DNA of 64,000 bases from CALZKI01 sp045124055 (GTDB taxonomy: Bacteria > Bacillota > Clostridia > Lachnospirales > Lachnospiraceae). The stretch lies in assembly GCA_045124055.1 (NCBI GenBank), contig JBGVKZ010000027.1, forward strand, positions 16,437 to 80,436. Reading direction: 5' to 3'. Shown piece by piece: positions 8,475 to 16,598 of the stretch. Below the pieces are notes generated by a model that was not told the DNA's origin, did no database searches, and saw only the letters and a list, made by a program, of their open reading frames with translations. A program made the position numbers and the translations under genes. How positions within the stretch are numbered: the stretch's first letter is position 1; every line of letters starts with the position of its first letter.

Positions 8475-9842
8475 TTATACAGTTGGTAACTTCGCCAGTG
8501 CTTTTTCAATTTCCTCGTCAGTTGGAATATAGTCACCCATCGTATTATCGTTAAACTTCTGGTAGGCATACATATCAAAGTATCCTGTACCTGTTAAACC
8601 AAATACAATATTCTTTTCTTCACCGGTTTCCTTGCATTTTAAGGCTTCATCGATAGCAACTTTAATGGCGTGGCTACTTTCTGGAGCTGGTAAAATACCT
8701 TCTACTCTGGCAAATTCCACAGCAGCTTTGAATACTTCTGTCTGTTCCACACTTCTGGCTTCCATCAAGCCCTGGTCATAAATTTCAGAAACCACAGAAC
8801 TCATACCGTGGTAACGAAGACCGCCTGCATGACTTGCAGATGGCATAAAACCACTGCCTAAAGTATACATTTTAGAAAGCGGACAAACTTTTCCGGTATC
8901 ACAAAAATCATAAGCGTATTTACCGCGAGTTAAACTTGGGCAGGAAGCAGGTTCTACTGCAATAATCTTGTAGTCAGCTTCGCCACGAACCATTTCGCCA
9001 ACGAATGGAGAAATTAAACCGCCAAGGTTAGAACCACCGCCGGCACAGCCGATAATAATATCTGCTTTTACGCCATATTTGTCTAAAGCGGCTTTGGTTT
9101 CCAAACCGATAATTGACTGATGTAACATAACCTGTGATAATACAGAGCCTAACACATATCTGTATCCTTCCTGACTGGTAGCGGCTTCTACTGCTTCGGA
9201 AATAGCACAGCCAAGACTTCCTGTTGTACCAGGGAATTCTTCGTTGATTTTTCGACCAACACTGGTTTCCATAGATGGTGAAGGAGTTACCTTTGCACCA
9301 TATGTACGCATAACTTCGCGGCGGAAAGGCTTCTGTTCATAAGAACACTTCACCATATATACCTGACAATCCATATCGAAGTAGGAACAAGCCATAGATA
9401 AGGCTGTACCCCACTGACCAGCACCGGTCTCTGTTGTAACACCCTTAAGGCCCTGCTGTTTTGCGTAGTAAGCCTGAGCGATGGCAGAGTTTAATTTGTG
9501 GCTGCCAGAGGTGTTGTTTCCTTCAAATTTGTAATAAATATGTGCAGGTGTACCTAATTTTTTTTCTAAGCAATATGCACGTACCAATGGAGAAGGACGA
9601 TACATTTTGTAAAAATCACGAATTTCTACTGGAATATCAAAATAAGGAGTTGTATCATCTAATTCCTGTTTTGCAAGTTCCGTACAGAAAATATTAGACA
9701 ATTCTTCTACGGTAACAGGTTTATGAGTTTCTGGATTTAAAAGTGGTGCCGGTTTCTTTTTCATATCGGCACGAACGTTGTACCACTGTTTTGGCATTTC
9801 ACTTTCTTCTAAGTAAATTTTGTAAGGGATTTCCTTTTGCAT
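8475..9842 (-). CDS. trpB: tryptophan synthase beta-like protein (TrpB2 type)
   Basis: PLP-dependent enzyme of 455 residues. Its length and the N-terminal extension (ESEMPKQWYNVRADM) fit the TrpB2 subgroup rather than standard TrpB of about 400 residues. The PLP lysine is in the segment SGSHKLNSAIAQAYYAKQQG, followed by TTETGAGQWGTALS; the phosphate loop is GCAGGGSNLGGL. No trpA or other tryptophan gene is nearby. TrpB2 enzymes can work without TrpA, for example by making tryptophan from indole and serine; whether that is the role here is inference. A clear promoter and an AGAGAGG ribosome binding site lie upstream on the minus strand. Confidence 0.9.
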   Translation of the reverse strand: MQKEIPYKIYLEESEMPKQWYNVRADMKKKPAPLLNPETHKPVTVEELSNIFCTELAKQELDDTTPYFDIPVEIRDFYKMYRPSPLVRAYCLEKKLGTPAHIYYKFEGNNTSGSHKLNSAIAQAYYAKQQGLKGVTTETGAGQWGTALSMACSYFDMDCQVYMVKCSYEQKPFRREVMRTYGAKVTPSPSMETSVGRKINEEFPGTTGSLGCAISEAVEAATSQEGYRYVLGSVLSQVMLHQSIIGLETKAALDKYGVKADIIIGCAGGGSNLGGLISPFVGEMVRGEADYKIIAVEPASCPSLTRGKYAYDFCDTGKVCPLSKMYTLGSGFMPSASHAGGLRYHGMSSVVSEIYDQGLMEARSVEQTEVFKAAVEFARVEGILPAPESSHAIKVAIDEALKCKETGEEKNIVFGLTGTGYFDMYAYQKFNDNTMGDYIPTDEEIEKALAKLPTV

Positions 9843-9877
9843 AACAAATAACCTCTCTTGTTTTTAAACATAAGATA

Positions 9878-9906
9878 AATATAATCGGAAATTCAAGGAT
9901 TGTAAA
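9878..9906 (-). promoter_or_regulatory. promoter for the trpB-type gene
   Basis: Read on the minus strand: TTTACA (9906-9901), 17-base spacer, TATATT (9883-9878), about 36 bases before the start codon. No T-box or trp attenuator structure is visible in the short leader. Confidence 0.65.
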
Positions 9907-9976
9907 CAGTTTTTGTGTTTATCTTTTGAAAAGAAACGATTATAATGGACTTATATATCGAGGAAGGAAAGAAAAA

Positions 9977-10855
9977 ATGGAAGTTACAAGACTCTATCCA
10001 GAGTGCATCAAATGTCTTTTGAGTAAACAATTAGAAAGATGTCCTAAAGATGCAAAAATGGATAAGCAAATCGAATACATTCAAAAAGTACTACGTCTGG
10101 TAGCAGATGCACCCAAAAGTACAAGTGCACCAGTATTGGTAAGGGATATGTATGATTTGCAAAAAGAAATGTTTGGAATTTATGCAGATTATACAAAGAT
10201 TAAGTCGCATTTTAATCAAATTATGCTAGGTATGGAAGAGACCCTTTGGGACAAGCTTATTCGTGCAAAAGAGCCTTTAAAAATGGCTATTCAATATGCA
10301 ATGATAGGCAACTATATCGACTTTGCTGCTTTAAAAGATGTGAAGGAAGATACGCTTATGGAGTTTTTAGAAAAAGCTCCTAATGAAAAAGTTGAGGAAA
10401 GGGAGTTACTTTCTTTACAAAAAGAATTGGAAGATGCTAAAGAACTGGTGTACTTATTAGATAATTGTGGAGAAATTGTTATAGATAAGCTGTTTATGAG
10501 ACTAATAAAAGAGCTTTATCCCCAAATACATATTACCGCCTTTGTTAGAGGGGGTCTTGTGATGAATGATGCCACTAAAGAAGATGCCCTAGAAGTGGGA
10601 CTTAAAGACGTAGCAACAGTTTTGGAAAATGGCTCTAACATTGCAGGAACAAGTCTTGAAAAAATTAGTCAAAAAGCTAGAGACGTTTTAGATAGTGCAG
10701 ATGTCATTATTGCTAAGGGACAAGGTAATTTTGAGACCTTGCATCAGTGTGGAAAAAATATTTACTATATTTTCATGTGCAAATGTCAGATGTTTGTAAA
10801 CCGATTTTCCCTTCCGCAGTTTTCAGGGGTTTTGGTGAACGAAAAACATATATAA
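9977..10855 (+). CDS. DUF89 family protein (putative metal-dependent phosphatase)
   Basis: 292 residues resembling the DUF89/AF1104-like family, whose characterised members are Mn- or Ni-dependent phosphatases or methyltransferase-like enzymes. Family marks are the N-terminal cysteine pair in YPECIKCLLSKQ, the core LLDNCGEIVIDKLF (Asp-Asn metal site) and IIAKGQGNFETLHQ near the C-terminus. The ATG at 9977 is chosen because GGAAGGAAAG precedes it; an in-frame upstream start at 9926 lacks a site. A TATAAT at about 9940 may be the -10 element. It lies 27 bases upstream of the second hybrid kinase and may be cotranscribed with it. Substrate unknown. Confidence 0.82.
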   Translation: MEVTRLYPECIKCLLSKQLERCPKDAKMDKQIEYIQKVLRLVADAPKSTSAPVLVRDMYDLQKEMFGIYADYTKIKSHFNQIMLGMEETLWDKLIRAKEPLKMAIQYAMIGNYIDFAALKDVKEDTLMEFLEKAPNEKVEERELLSLQKELEDAKELVYLLDNCGEIVIDKLFMRLIKELYPQIHITAFVRGGLVMNDATKEDALEVGLKDVATVLENGSNIAGTSLEKISQKARDVLDSADVIIAKGQGNFETLHQCGKNIYYIFMCKCQMFVNRFSLPQFSGVLVNEKHI

Positions 10856-10882
10856 AAGAGGTTATAAAGTAGGAGTGAAGGT

Positions 10883-13174
10883 ATGTATAAGCTACAAATA
10901 GGTTGTCTGATTATTTTGATTTTTATATCAATTATGTACTTTTTTGCCAATAAGAAAAAAAGTCGAGCCCACACCTTGTTTGGTGGGATATTAGTGGTTT
11001 CTTGTTTGCAAATTGTATTTGACATTGCCAGTGTATACACGGTAAATCATTTAGAAACAGTATCGCCTGTACTCAACCGCGTGATTCACCAGTTCTATAT
11101 GGGCTTTCTGATAACGATGTTCTGCCTGATTTATGTATATTGCGTGGCTTTAGTAGAAGAAAAAATCAAGACCCACTTTAAAGTATCTAAAATTGCAACC
11201 ACAGTTTTGGTTCTCTCTTTTATAGGACTTATCACTTTACCACTAGATTATATTGAAAATCCTATTACCAATTATTCCTATGGGCCTGTGGCATATGTGG
11301 CATATGCAAGTGTGGCAGTTTATACAAGTTTGACGATGTTTGTTATGATTCGCTACTGGAGAAAAATGGAATATAAGCAAAAGACTGCCATTGCCATAGC
11401 GGTAATCACAGAAACCGTTGTCTTTATATATCAGGCTGCCATACCTACCTCCTTAGTTTCTAGTTTAGGAGTTGCGATTGTGAATTTAGGTATTTTCTTA
11501 TCGGTGGAAAGTCCTGATGCAATTTTGATTGAGAAACTCAATGAAGAAAAAAAGCGTGCAGATGCGGCGAATCATGCGAAAACTACCTTTATTGCCAATA
11601 TGAGTCACGAGATTCGGACTCCAATTAACTCGGTGCTTGGTATGAACGAGATGATTATGCGAGAGAGCAAAGAGCAAAACATCAGACAATATGCCAGTGA
11701 TATTCAGGCATCAGCACAGGCACTTCTTGGCATTATTAACGATATTTTGGATATTGCTAAAATTGAAACGGGAAAAATGGAGATTATTCCGATGTCCTAT
11801 AACTTCCGTGATTTTTTATATAACGTTGTCAATATGATGACCATAAAGGCACAAAGCAAAGATTTAGAGCTGGAAGTTATAGTCGATGAATCGTTACCCA
11901 ATTTACTGGAGGGTGATGATATCCGAATCCGCCAGATTGTTGTGAATTTGTTAAATAATGCAATTAAATATACTCATACAGGTAAAGTCACCTTAAGTGT
12001 GACAAAAGAAATATGGGAAAATAGTATTGTTTCTATCAAATTTTTAATAAAAGATACTGGAATTGGCATTAAGGAAGAAGATATTCAAAAACTGTTTGTT
12101 GCTTTTGAACGTATTGAGGAAAAGAGAAATCGTAATATTGAAGGTACTGGACTTGGAATCAATATTTGTGTGCAACTGCTTGAAATGATGGATTCATCTT
12201 TACAGGTAGAAAGCGAGTATGGAAAAGGCTCAACGTTCTCCTTCGTTTTGAGGCAAAAGGTACTTTCAGAAGAAGTAGTGGGCGAATTTGATATCCAAAA
12301 GAAACGAAAGCTGGAGCTTTCCAAATATCAGGCAGTTTTTACGGCACCAGATGCTAAAGTATTGGTGGTTGATGATAATGCGATGAACCGCAAGGTATTT
12401 TGCAATCTATTAAAACAGACGAAAATTCAGGTGGACGAGGCAAATGGCGGAGAAGCTTGTCTAAAACTTGTGAAAGAAAAACATTATGATTTAATTTTTA
12501 TGGACCATATGATGCCGGGAATGGACGGAATTGAAACATTTCACGCTATGCGGAAAATGCCGGAAAATTTATGCCAGGATACACCGGTCATAATTTTGAC
12601 CGCTAATGCCGTTATTGGAGCAAAAGAAAATTATTTAAAGAAAGGTTTTGATGCTTTCTTATCCAAACCTGTAGAGCCAAATAAATTGGAAAAAATGATT
12701 TATGAAATGTTGCCAAAAGATTTAGTAAAAGAAGGTTATGTAAACCAAAAAGAAATAGAAGCCGCATCCATGCCTCAGGAAACCATAGAATTTCCAATCA
12801 TTGATGGGGTGGATTTTTCCTATGGAAGACTCCATTTCCCAGAGGATAAGGATTTACTGGAGTCCTTCCGCTTGTTCTATCAGATGTTAGAAAGTGAAGC
12901 TAAAACGTTGGAAGGCTACTATGACAATATGGAGGATGTGGAAAACAAAAATAGTTATCGTATTCAAGTACATAGTATGAAAAATTCGGCAGCCACTATC
13001 GGTATTATCAGTTTATCAGGAATGGCGAAGGTTCTAGAAGATGCTGCCAGAAATGAGCAAAGGGATATTTTGTATGCTATGACTCCCATTTTTTTAGAAA
13101 AGTGGCGTGAATATAAGGAAAAACTTCAAATTTTGTTTGCGAAGGAAAGAATGAGTTTAAAACAATGTGATTAA
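10883..13174 (+). CDS. hybrid sensor histidine kinase/response regulator with Hpt domain
   Basis: Paralogue of the kinase at 2762 with a different sensor: residues ~1-215 form seven hydrophobic segments with short loops and no external domain. Then follow HisKA (MSHEIRTPINSVLGM, H242), HATPase (LLNNAIKYTHTG; DTGIGIKE; EGTGLGINI), a receiver (VLVVDDN; acceptor D541 in FMDHMMPGMDG; KP in FLSKPVEP) and an Hpt domain (QVHSMKNSAATIG, H697). All phosphorelay residues are present, unlike the first kinase, whose Hpt is out of frame. The frame ends soon after the Hpt; the ~65-residue tail seen after the Hpt of the first kinase lies here in another frame, from GTG 13167. A ribosome binding site AGGAGTGAAGG precedes the ATG. 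The partner is probably a stand-alone receiver such as that at 6068, but this is inference. Confidence 0.92.
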   Translation: MYKLQIGCLIILIFISIMYFFANKKKSRAHTLFGGILVVSCLQIVFDIASVYTVNHLETVSPVLNRVIHQFYMGFLITMFCLIYVYCVALVEEKIKTHFKVSKIATTVLVLSFIGLITLPLDYIENPITNYSYGPVAYVAYASVAVYTSLTMFVMIRYWRKMEYKQKTAIAIAVITETVVFIYQAAIPTSLVSSLGVAIVNLGIFLSVESPDAILIEKLNEEKKRADAANHAKTTFIANMSHEIRTPINSVLGMNEMIMRESKEQNIRQYASDIQASAQALLGIINDILDIAKIETGKMEIIPMSYNFRDFLYNVVNMMTIKAQSKDLELEVIVDESLPNLLEGDDIRIRQIVVNLLNNAIKYTHTGKVTLSVTKEIWENSIVSIKFLIKDTGIGIKEEDIQKLFVAFERIEEKRNRNIEGTGLGINICVQLLEMMDSSLQVESEYGKGSTFSFVLRQKVLSEEVVGEFDIQKKRKLELSKYQAVFTAPDAKVLVVDDNAMNRKVFCNLLKQTKIQVDEANGGEACLKLVKEKHYDLIFMDHMMPGMDGIETFHAMRKMPENLCQDTPVIILTANAVIGAKENYLKKGFDAFLSKPVEPNKLEKMIYEMLPKDLVKEGYVNQKEIEAASMPQETIEFPIIDGVDFSYGRLHFPEDKDLLESFRLFYQMLESEAKTLEGYYDNMEDVENKNSYRIQVHSMKNSAATIGIISLSGMAKVLEDAARNEQRDILYAMTPIFLEKWREYKEKLQILFAKERMSLKQCD

Positions 13175-13382
13175 AGAGACATTGATAGAATTACTGAATC
13201 AGTTAAAAGAAGCCACAGAGAATTTTGATATTTCTGAAATGGATCATCTTATGGCTTCTCTCAATGAGTATCAGTACACAGAAGCTTTAACAGAAAAAAT
13301 GGAGCAATTATCCGCTTTTGTCAGTCAGTTTGATATTGATAATACCTTAAATATGATTGCAGAAATAGAAATAGCTTTATGA
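13167..13382 (+). CDS. small helical protein matching the C-terminal tail of the first hybrid kinase
   Basis: 71 residues, helical and acidic, overlapping the end of the kinase gene by eight bases (GTGATTAA). Its sequence ELLNQLKEATENFDIS and NEYQYTEALTEKMEQL aligns with KLQLLQEAMENMDVD and RQYQYEETLGEKIENL at the end of the fragment at 5206-5760, where the tail is fused to the Hpt domain. A +1 shift near 13163-13167 would join it to the kinase. It may be a separate, translationally coupled small protein, or the shifted end of the kinase. No proper ribosome binding site sits at standard spacing, though GAAGGAAAG lies ~18 bases upstream. Confidence 0.6.
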   Translation: MIKETLIELLNQLKEATENFDISEMDHLMASLNEYQYTEALTEKMEQLSAFVSQFDIDNTLNMIAEIEIAL

Positions 13383-13883
13383 GGGCTCTTGAAAAAGAGC
13401 AAGTGATGGTGGATTATAACTAAAACACATAAACAATAGCGTTAGAAGAATCAGTGCAATCGTTAAGGCAAGGGAGTAGTCCAGTTTTTTTACGGATAGG
13501 GTAGTCTTATACAAATAAGAAAAGGCAAGCAGGACGCATAAATAAAAAATGGCAATATCAATAAAGGTTACGTTAAAGCCTAGGATACCGGAATAAGTAT
13601 AGAAAAAAACAGGTATTAGGAACGTACCAAGAAAAATAGCTTTTGGAAAAGCATATACAATACAAGGCTCATTATTTCGTTTAATAAAACATAACAGGAT
13701 ATAGCAGATAAGTGAGGGAAAGAAGAACAACTTCATATGCTCCCAAGTGGACTCACTTACCGGAAAAAATAAGCCTACGAAATGATTGTTGCCACTCCAT
13801 TCATAGAAAAAATGTCCTAAAGTACCAAAAACGGATACAAATAATGCACTGAATAAAGTGCAAATTAAAATACGTTTTTTCAT
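13377..13883 (-). CDS. DUF6512-like small membrane protein
   Basis: 168-residue integral membrane protein with about five hydrophobic segments. The N-terminal half carries the motif HFFYEWSGNNHFVGLFFPVS followed by ESTWEHMKLFFFP, which I associate with the DUF6512 family of Firmicutes; function unknown. The start has a good site (AAGGAGTTTTT before ATG). Its 3' end overlaps the tail gene at 13167-13382 by six bases in convergent orientation, and no terminator separates the two. Confidence 0.75.
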   Translation of the reverse strand: MKKRILICTLFSALFVSVFGTLGHFFYEWSGNNHFVGLFFPVSESTWEHMKLFFFPSLICYILLCFIKRNNEPCIVYAFPKAIFLGTFLIPVFFYTYSGILGFNVTFIDIAIFYLCVLLAFSYLYKTTLSVKKLDYSLALTIALILLTLLFMCFSYNPPSLALFQEPS

Positions 13884-13964
13884 AAAAACTCCTTGAAGTT
13901 GTATATTTTTTTAGGTATATTTTATGTGATAAAAAGCAAAATATTCAGAATGCGAGGCTACATT

Positions 13965-14582
13965 ATGACAGAACAGGAAAAGATGATAAATGGAAAAATT
14001 TATGATAGTTCGGATTCTCTTTTAGCTATGCAAAGAAAAGCAGCTCATAAATTGTGTTTGGATTATAACAATTTATATGAAGATAAAGAACAGGAAAGAA
14101 ATGAAATTTTGGACAAACTTGTACCAAACAAAGGAAAGAATTTATACTTACAAGGTCCGATTCAGTTTGATTATGGCATTTATACTACCTTTGGTAATAA
14201 TTGTTATGCCAATTTTCATCTCACAGTTTTAGACTGTGCACCTGTAACCATTGGAGATAACGTATTTTTTGGACCAAATTGCTCTTTAATGACACCGGTT
14301 CACCCGTATCTTGCAAATGAACGTAATTTACGTGTCAAAGAAGATGGTACATTATACGACTTAGAGTATGCGAAACCAATTAAAATTGGAAATGATTGCT
14401 GGATAGCCTCCAATGTTACGGTATGTGGTGGTGTAACCATTGGAGATGGCTGTGTGATTGGGGCTGGAAGTGTTGTGACAAAGGACATTCCAGCAGGAGT
14501 TTTGGCAGCAGGTAATCCGTGTAGGGTGATTCGTCCTATTACAGAAGAAGATTCTATTGAATTAAAAGAGAATTTGTTTTAA
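13965..14582 (+). CDS. maa: maltose/galactoside O-acetyltransferase family protein
   Basis: Cytoplasmic left-handed beta-helix acetyltransferase of 205 residues. The N-terminus MTEQEKMINGKIYDSSD and the segment FDYGIYTTFGNNCYANFHLT are typical of the Maa/LacA family. Hexapeptide repeats include VTIGDNVFFGPNC and IGNDCWIASNVTVCGGVTIG, with the catalytic-type histidine in TPVHPYL. It should transfer acetyl from acetyl-CoA to a sugar hydroxyl. The ATG at 13965 has GAGG seven bases upstream; a longer frame reaches 13893 but without a site. The exact sugar cannot be told from sequence. Confidence 0.9.
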   Translation: MTEQEKMINGKIYDSSDSLLAMQRKAAHKLCLDYNNLYEDKEQERNEILDKLVPNKGKNLYLQGPIQFDYGIYTTFGNNCYANFHLTVLDCAPVTIGDNVFFGPNCSLMTPVHPYLANERNLRVKEDGTLYDLEYAKPIKIGNDCWIASNVTVCGGVTIGDGCVIGAGSVVTKDIPAGVLAAGNPCRVIRPITEEDSIELKENLF

Positions 14583-14629
14583 AATAGAGAGTGGTATCAA
14601 TAAAGGTCTAAAGTTAGGGAGAGAAAACT

Positions 14630-15142
14630 ATGGGATTTTTAGAGAATTTAGTTAAAAAACAGGTTAGACGAGTTGTTTCGGAAGCTGTGGAAGATGCCGT
14701 GGATAATACACTTGGTTCGGCACTGAGAAATGCCTTTGGTACAAATGGTACAGAGGGAACTCAAAATTTTAGTTCCAGCTCGGCAACTGTTTCTCATACA
14801 ACGACAACTACGAAAAAGACAGGTAATAAAGGTAGTGGTGAAAAGGTATTGAGACAGCGTCTGGAAGAAGTTTTTGCAGAAGAATGGAGCGGATATACCG
14901 TACAGCAGGATTTAATGTCTGGGGTAACCGGTGCCAGAAATTATAGCTATGGCCTTTATTTGAATGGAGTTCCAAAGGCGATGATTATGATTATTACAAG
15001 CAATAGTCATCATAACAAAAAGGAAGACCGTTTAGCAGCACAGGCAAGTGCTTCTTATGGTGTTCCATATATGGATTTCTATTCACACCTTCCAAATGAA
15101 AAAGAATATATTTCTAAGCGTTTAAAAGAAAATATTCAGTAA
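14630..15142 (+). CDS. protein of unknown function, possible nuclease-like C-terminal fold
   Basis: I do not recognise this 170-residue protein with certainty. Residues 1-40 are an amphipathic, charged segment (VKKQVRRVVSEAVEDAVDNT); residues ~45-75 are low complexity, rich in S, T, G and K. From ~75 it looks like a compact alpha/beta domain (VLRQRLEEVFAEEWSGYTVQ, then ALIMI-like strand PKAMIMIITSN and VPYMDFYSHLPNE). The order helix, strand, strand and a polar end is reminiscent of PD-(D/E)XK nuclease-like folds, but I cannot identify a convincing catalytic set. The site AGGGAGA precedes the ATG. It sits just upstream of the reverse transcriptase locus, on the same strand, with no terminator visible between them. 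Confidence 0.6.
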   Translation: MGFLENLVKKQVRRVVSEAVEDAVDNTLGSALRNAFGTNGTEGTQNFSSSSATVSHTTTTTKKTGNKGSGEKVLRQRLEEVFAEEWSGYTVQQDLMSGVTGARNYSYGLYLNGVPKAMIMIITSNSHHNKKEDRLAAQASASYGVPYMDFYSHLPNEKEYISKRLKENIQ

Positions 15143-15143
15143 A

Positions 15144-15172
15144 TTTAGATATTCAGTTTATTTATATATAAA
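15144..15172 (+). promoter_or_regulatory. possible promoter for the RNA upstream of the reverse transcriptase
   Basis: TTTAGA (15144-15149), 17-base spacer, TATAAA (15167-15172). This predicts a transcript beginning near 15179, inside the left arm of the inverted repeat. The -35 match is weak (4 of 6). Confidence 0.4.
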
Positions 15173-15315
15173 AAGAAAGAGAAACGTAACGAATGTTGCA
15201 CCCGCGAGGGGTGAAGCGTATTCTATACAAAGATTTTGCGGGTAATTGGAATGCGTTCAGCCTGGTGTCATAAAGCACAGCTATATGACTTTCAAAGCAT
15301 TTTCTCTTTCTTTTT
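15170..15315 (+). ncRNA. structured non-coding segment upstream of the reverse transcriptase, retron-like layout
   Basis: Seen directly: a perfect 15-bp inverted repeat, 15170-15184 (AAAAAGAAAGAGAAA) and 15301-15315, encloses 116 bases. Inside are a 5-bp GC-rich hairpin (CACCC 15199-15203 with GGGTG 15209-15213) and a 9-bp hairpin with one mismatch at 15267-15289 (GTCATA/TATGAC then AGC/GCT, loop ACA). ACCCGC (15200-15205) can instead pair with GCGGGT (15238-15243), giving a pseudoknot or a switch. No open frame of note runs through it. Terminal pairing of a short RNA directly before a reverse transcriptase gene is the layout of retron msr-msd RNAs and of the RNAs found upstream of some defence reverse transcriptases. 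That this is a template or primer RNA for the downstream enzyme is inference. The arms are purine/pyrimidine-rich, so chance pairing is likelier than for mixed sequence. Confidence 0.6.
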
Positions 15316-15345
15316 TTATTTCTAGTTAGGTTTTGAGGAAAAACG

Positions 15346-16596
15346 ATGGATACAGACAGCAAAAATTCTCTTATACAGGCACTTACCCGAAAAGAAGAAT
15401 GGTTCAATTTTTTGAATGATAAAATAGAACGCCAACATATAAGCAAAAAGGAATTGGAATTATTTCAAGCCTATATGGATGCAGAAAAATATTTGGAAGT
15501 GGCAAAGCAGATAGAAGAAGGAAGCTTTCCCACAGAGTATGCAACCAAAAAGTTTATTAACAAGTCTGGCACAAAGAAAAAACGTGTGGTCTATTCTTTT
15601 TCGGAGGAAACAAATATAACGCTAAAGTTTATTGCTTACTACTTACATAAGTATGATGACTTTTTTGAAAGTAATTGTTATGCTTTTCGAAAAAATCATG
15701 GAGTAAAGCAAGCATTATGTAAACTTAAAGGCAATAGAAAGTTTACGCATATGTATTGCTATAAGGCGGACATACACGATTATTTTAATTCCATTGATGT
15801 GTCTAAGTTACTGGAAAAAATGCAGTTTATCAAAGAAGATGATAGTTTTTTGTATCAAATCTTTGAAAAACTTCTTTTAGAGAAAAAAGTACAGTTTGAA
15901 GGGAATATCATTATGGAAGAACACGGAGCTATGGCAGGAATTCCGGTAGCACCGTTTTTTGCCAATGTTTATTTGCAAAGCGTGGATTCCTTATTTGCTA
16001 AGGAAAAGATAGAGTATTTTCGGTATTCTGACGATGTTTTGATTTTTGCAGATACGATGGAAGAATTAGAAAAATATCAGATATTATTTTTAGAACAATT
16101 AAAGGCACATAAATTAGCCATAAATCCATCCAAAATTTCTATAAAAAGCCCGGGAGAAAAGATAGATTTTTTAGGATTTTCCTACCAGAATGGGCAGTTG
16201 GATTTGTCAGATAATACAAAACAAAAAATCAAAGGCAAGATAAAAAGAAAAGCAGACGCCCTGCGTCGTTGGCAGAGAAAAAAAGGTCTTTCCACAGAAA
16301 AAGCCGCCATTGGCTTCATTCACGCTATGAATAAAAAATTTTTTGGGTATGAGGAGGAGAGCGAATTTACTTGGGAAAGATGGTTCTTCCCTAATTTGAC
16401 TGTGACAGAGGGATTAAAAGAAATTGATAGTTATATGCAGCAATATATCAGATATTGTGTAACGGGACGACATTATAAGGGAAATTACCGAATTACTTAT
16501 GAACAGATGAAAGAGTGGGGGTATGAGAACCTGGTTCATGCCTATTATAAGTGGCATAAAAAGGAAGTCTTGGAAGAAAGCCTGCCGGTAAAATAA
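15346..16596 (+). CDS. standalone reverse transcriptase (RVT_1), uncharacterised lineage
   Basis: RNA-directed DNA polymerase of 416 residues. Visible core motifs: KKKRVVYSFSEE (motif 1), SNCYAFRKNHGVKQAL at ~109 (motif 2), motif A KADIHDYFNSI (D142), MAGIPVAPFFANVYL at 196-210 in place of the usual QGxPxSP, catalytic FRYSDDVLIF (YSDD 227-230), and FLGFSY at 275-280. The C-terminal ~80 residues (YIRYCVTGRHYKGNYRITYE and WGYENLVHAYYKWHK) form a separate module. There is no maturase or HNH domain and no intron RNA, so it is not a group II intron; VTG occurs only in the C-terminal module, not at the usual retron place. No variable-repeat pair is visible as in diversity-generating elements. The layout with an upstream structured RNA suggests a retron-like or DRT/UG-type defence role, which is inference. 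The site GAGG lies seven bases before ATG. Confidence 0.9.
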   Translation: MDTDSKNSLIQALTRKEEWFNFLNDKIERQHISKKELELFQAYMDAEKYLEVAKQIEEGSFPTEYATKKFINKSGTKKKRVVYSFSEETNITLKFIAYYLHKYDDFFESNCYAFRKNHGVKQALCKLKGNRKFTHMYCYKADIHDYFNSIDVSKLLEKMQFIKEDDSFLYQIFEKLLLEKKVQFEGNIIMEEHGAMAGIPVAPFFANVYLQSVDSLFAKEKIEYFRYSDDVLIFADTMEELEKYQILFLEQLKAHKLAINPSKISIKSPGEKIDFLGFSYQNGQLDLSDNTKQKIKGKIKRKADALRRWQRKKGLSTEKAAIGFIHAMNKKFFGYEEESEFTWERWFFPNLTVTEGLKEIDSYMQQYIRYCVTGRHYKGNYRITYEQMKEWGYENLVHAYYKWHKKEVLEESLPVK

Positions 16597-16598
16597 AT

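Noticed and set aside
15346..16596. Reverse transcriptase as part of a group II intron or diversity-generating element
   Set aside because: No maturase or endonuclease domain, no domain V-like RNA downstream, and no template/variable repeat pair or target gene visible nearby.
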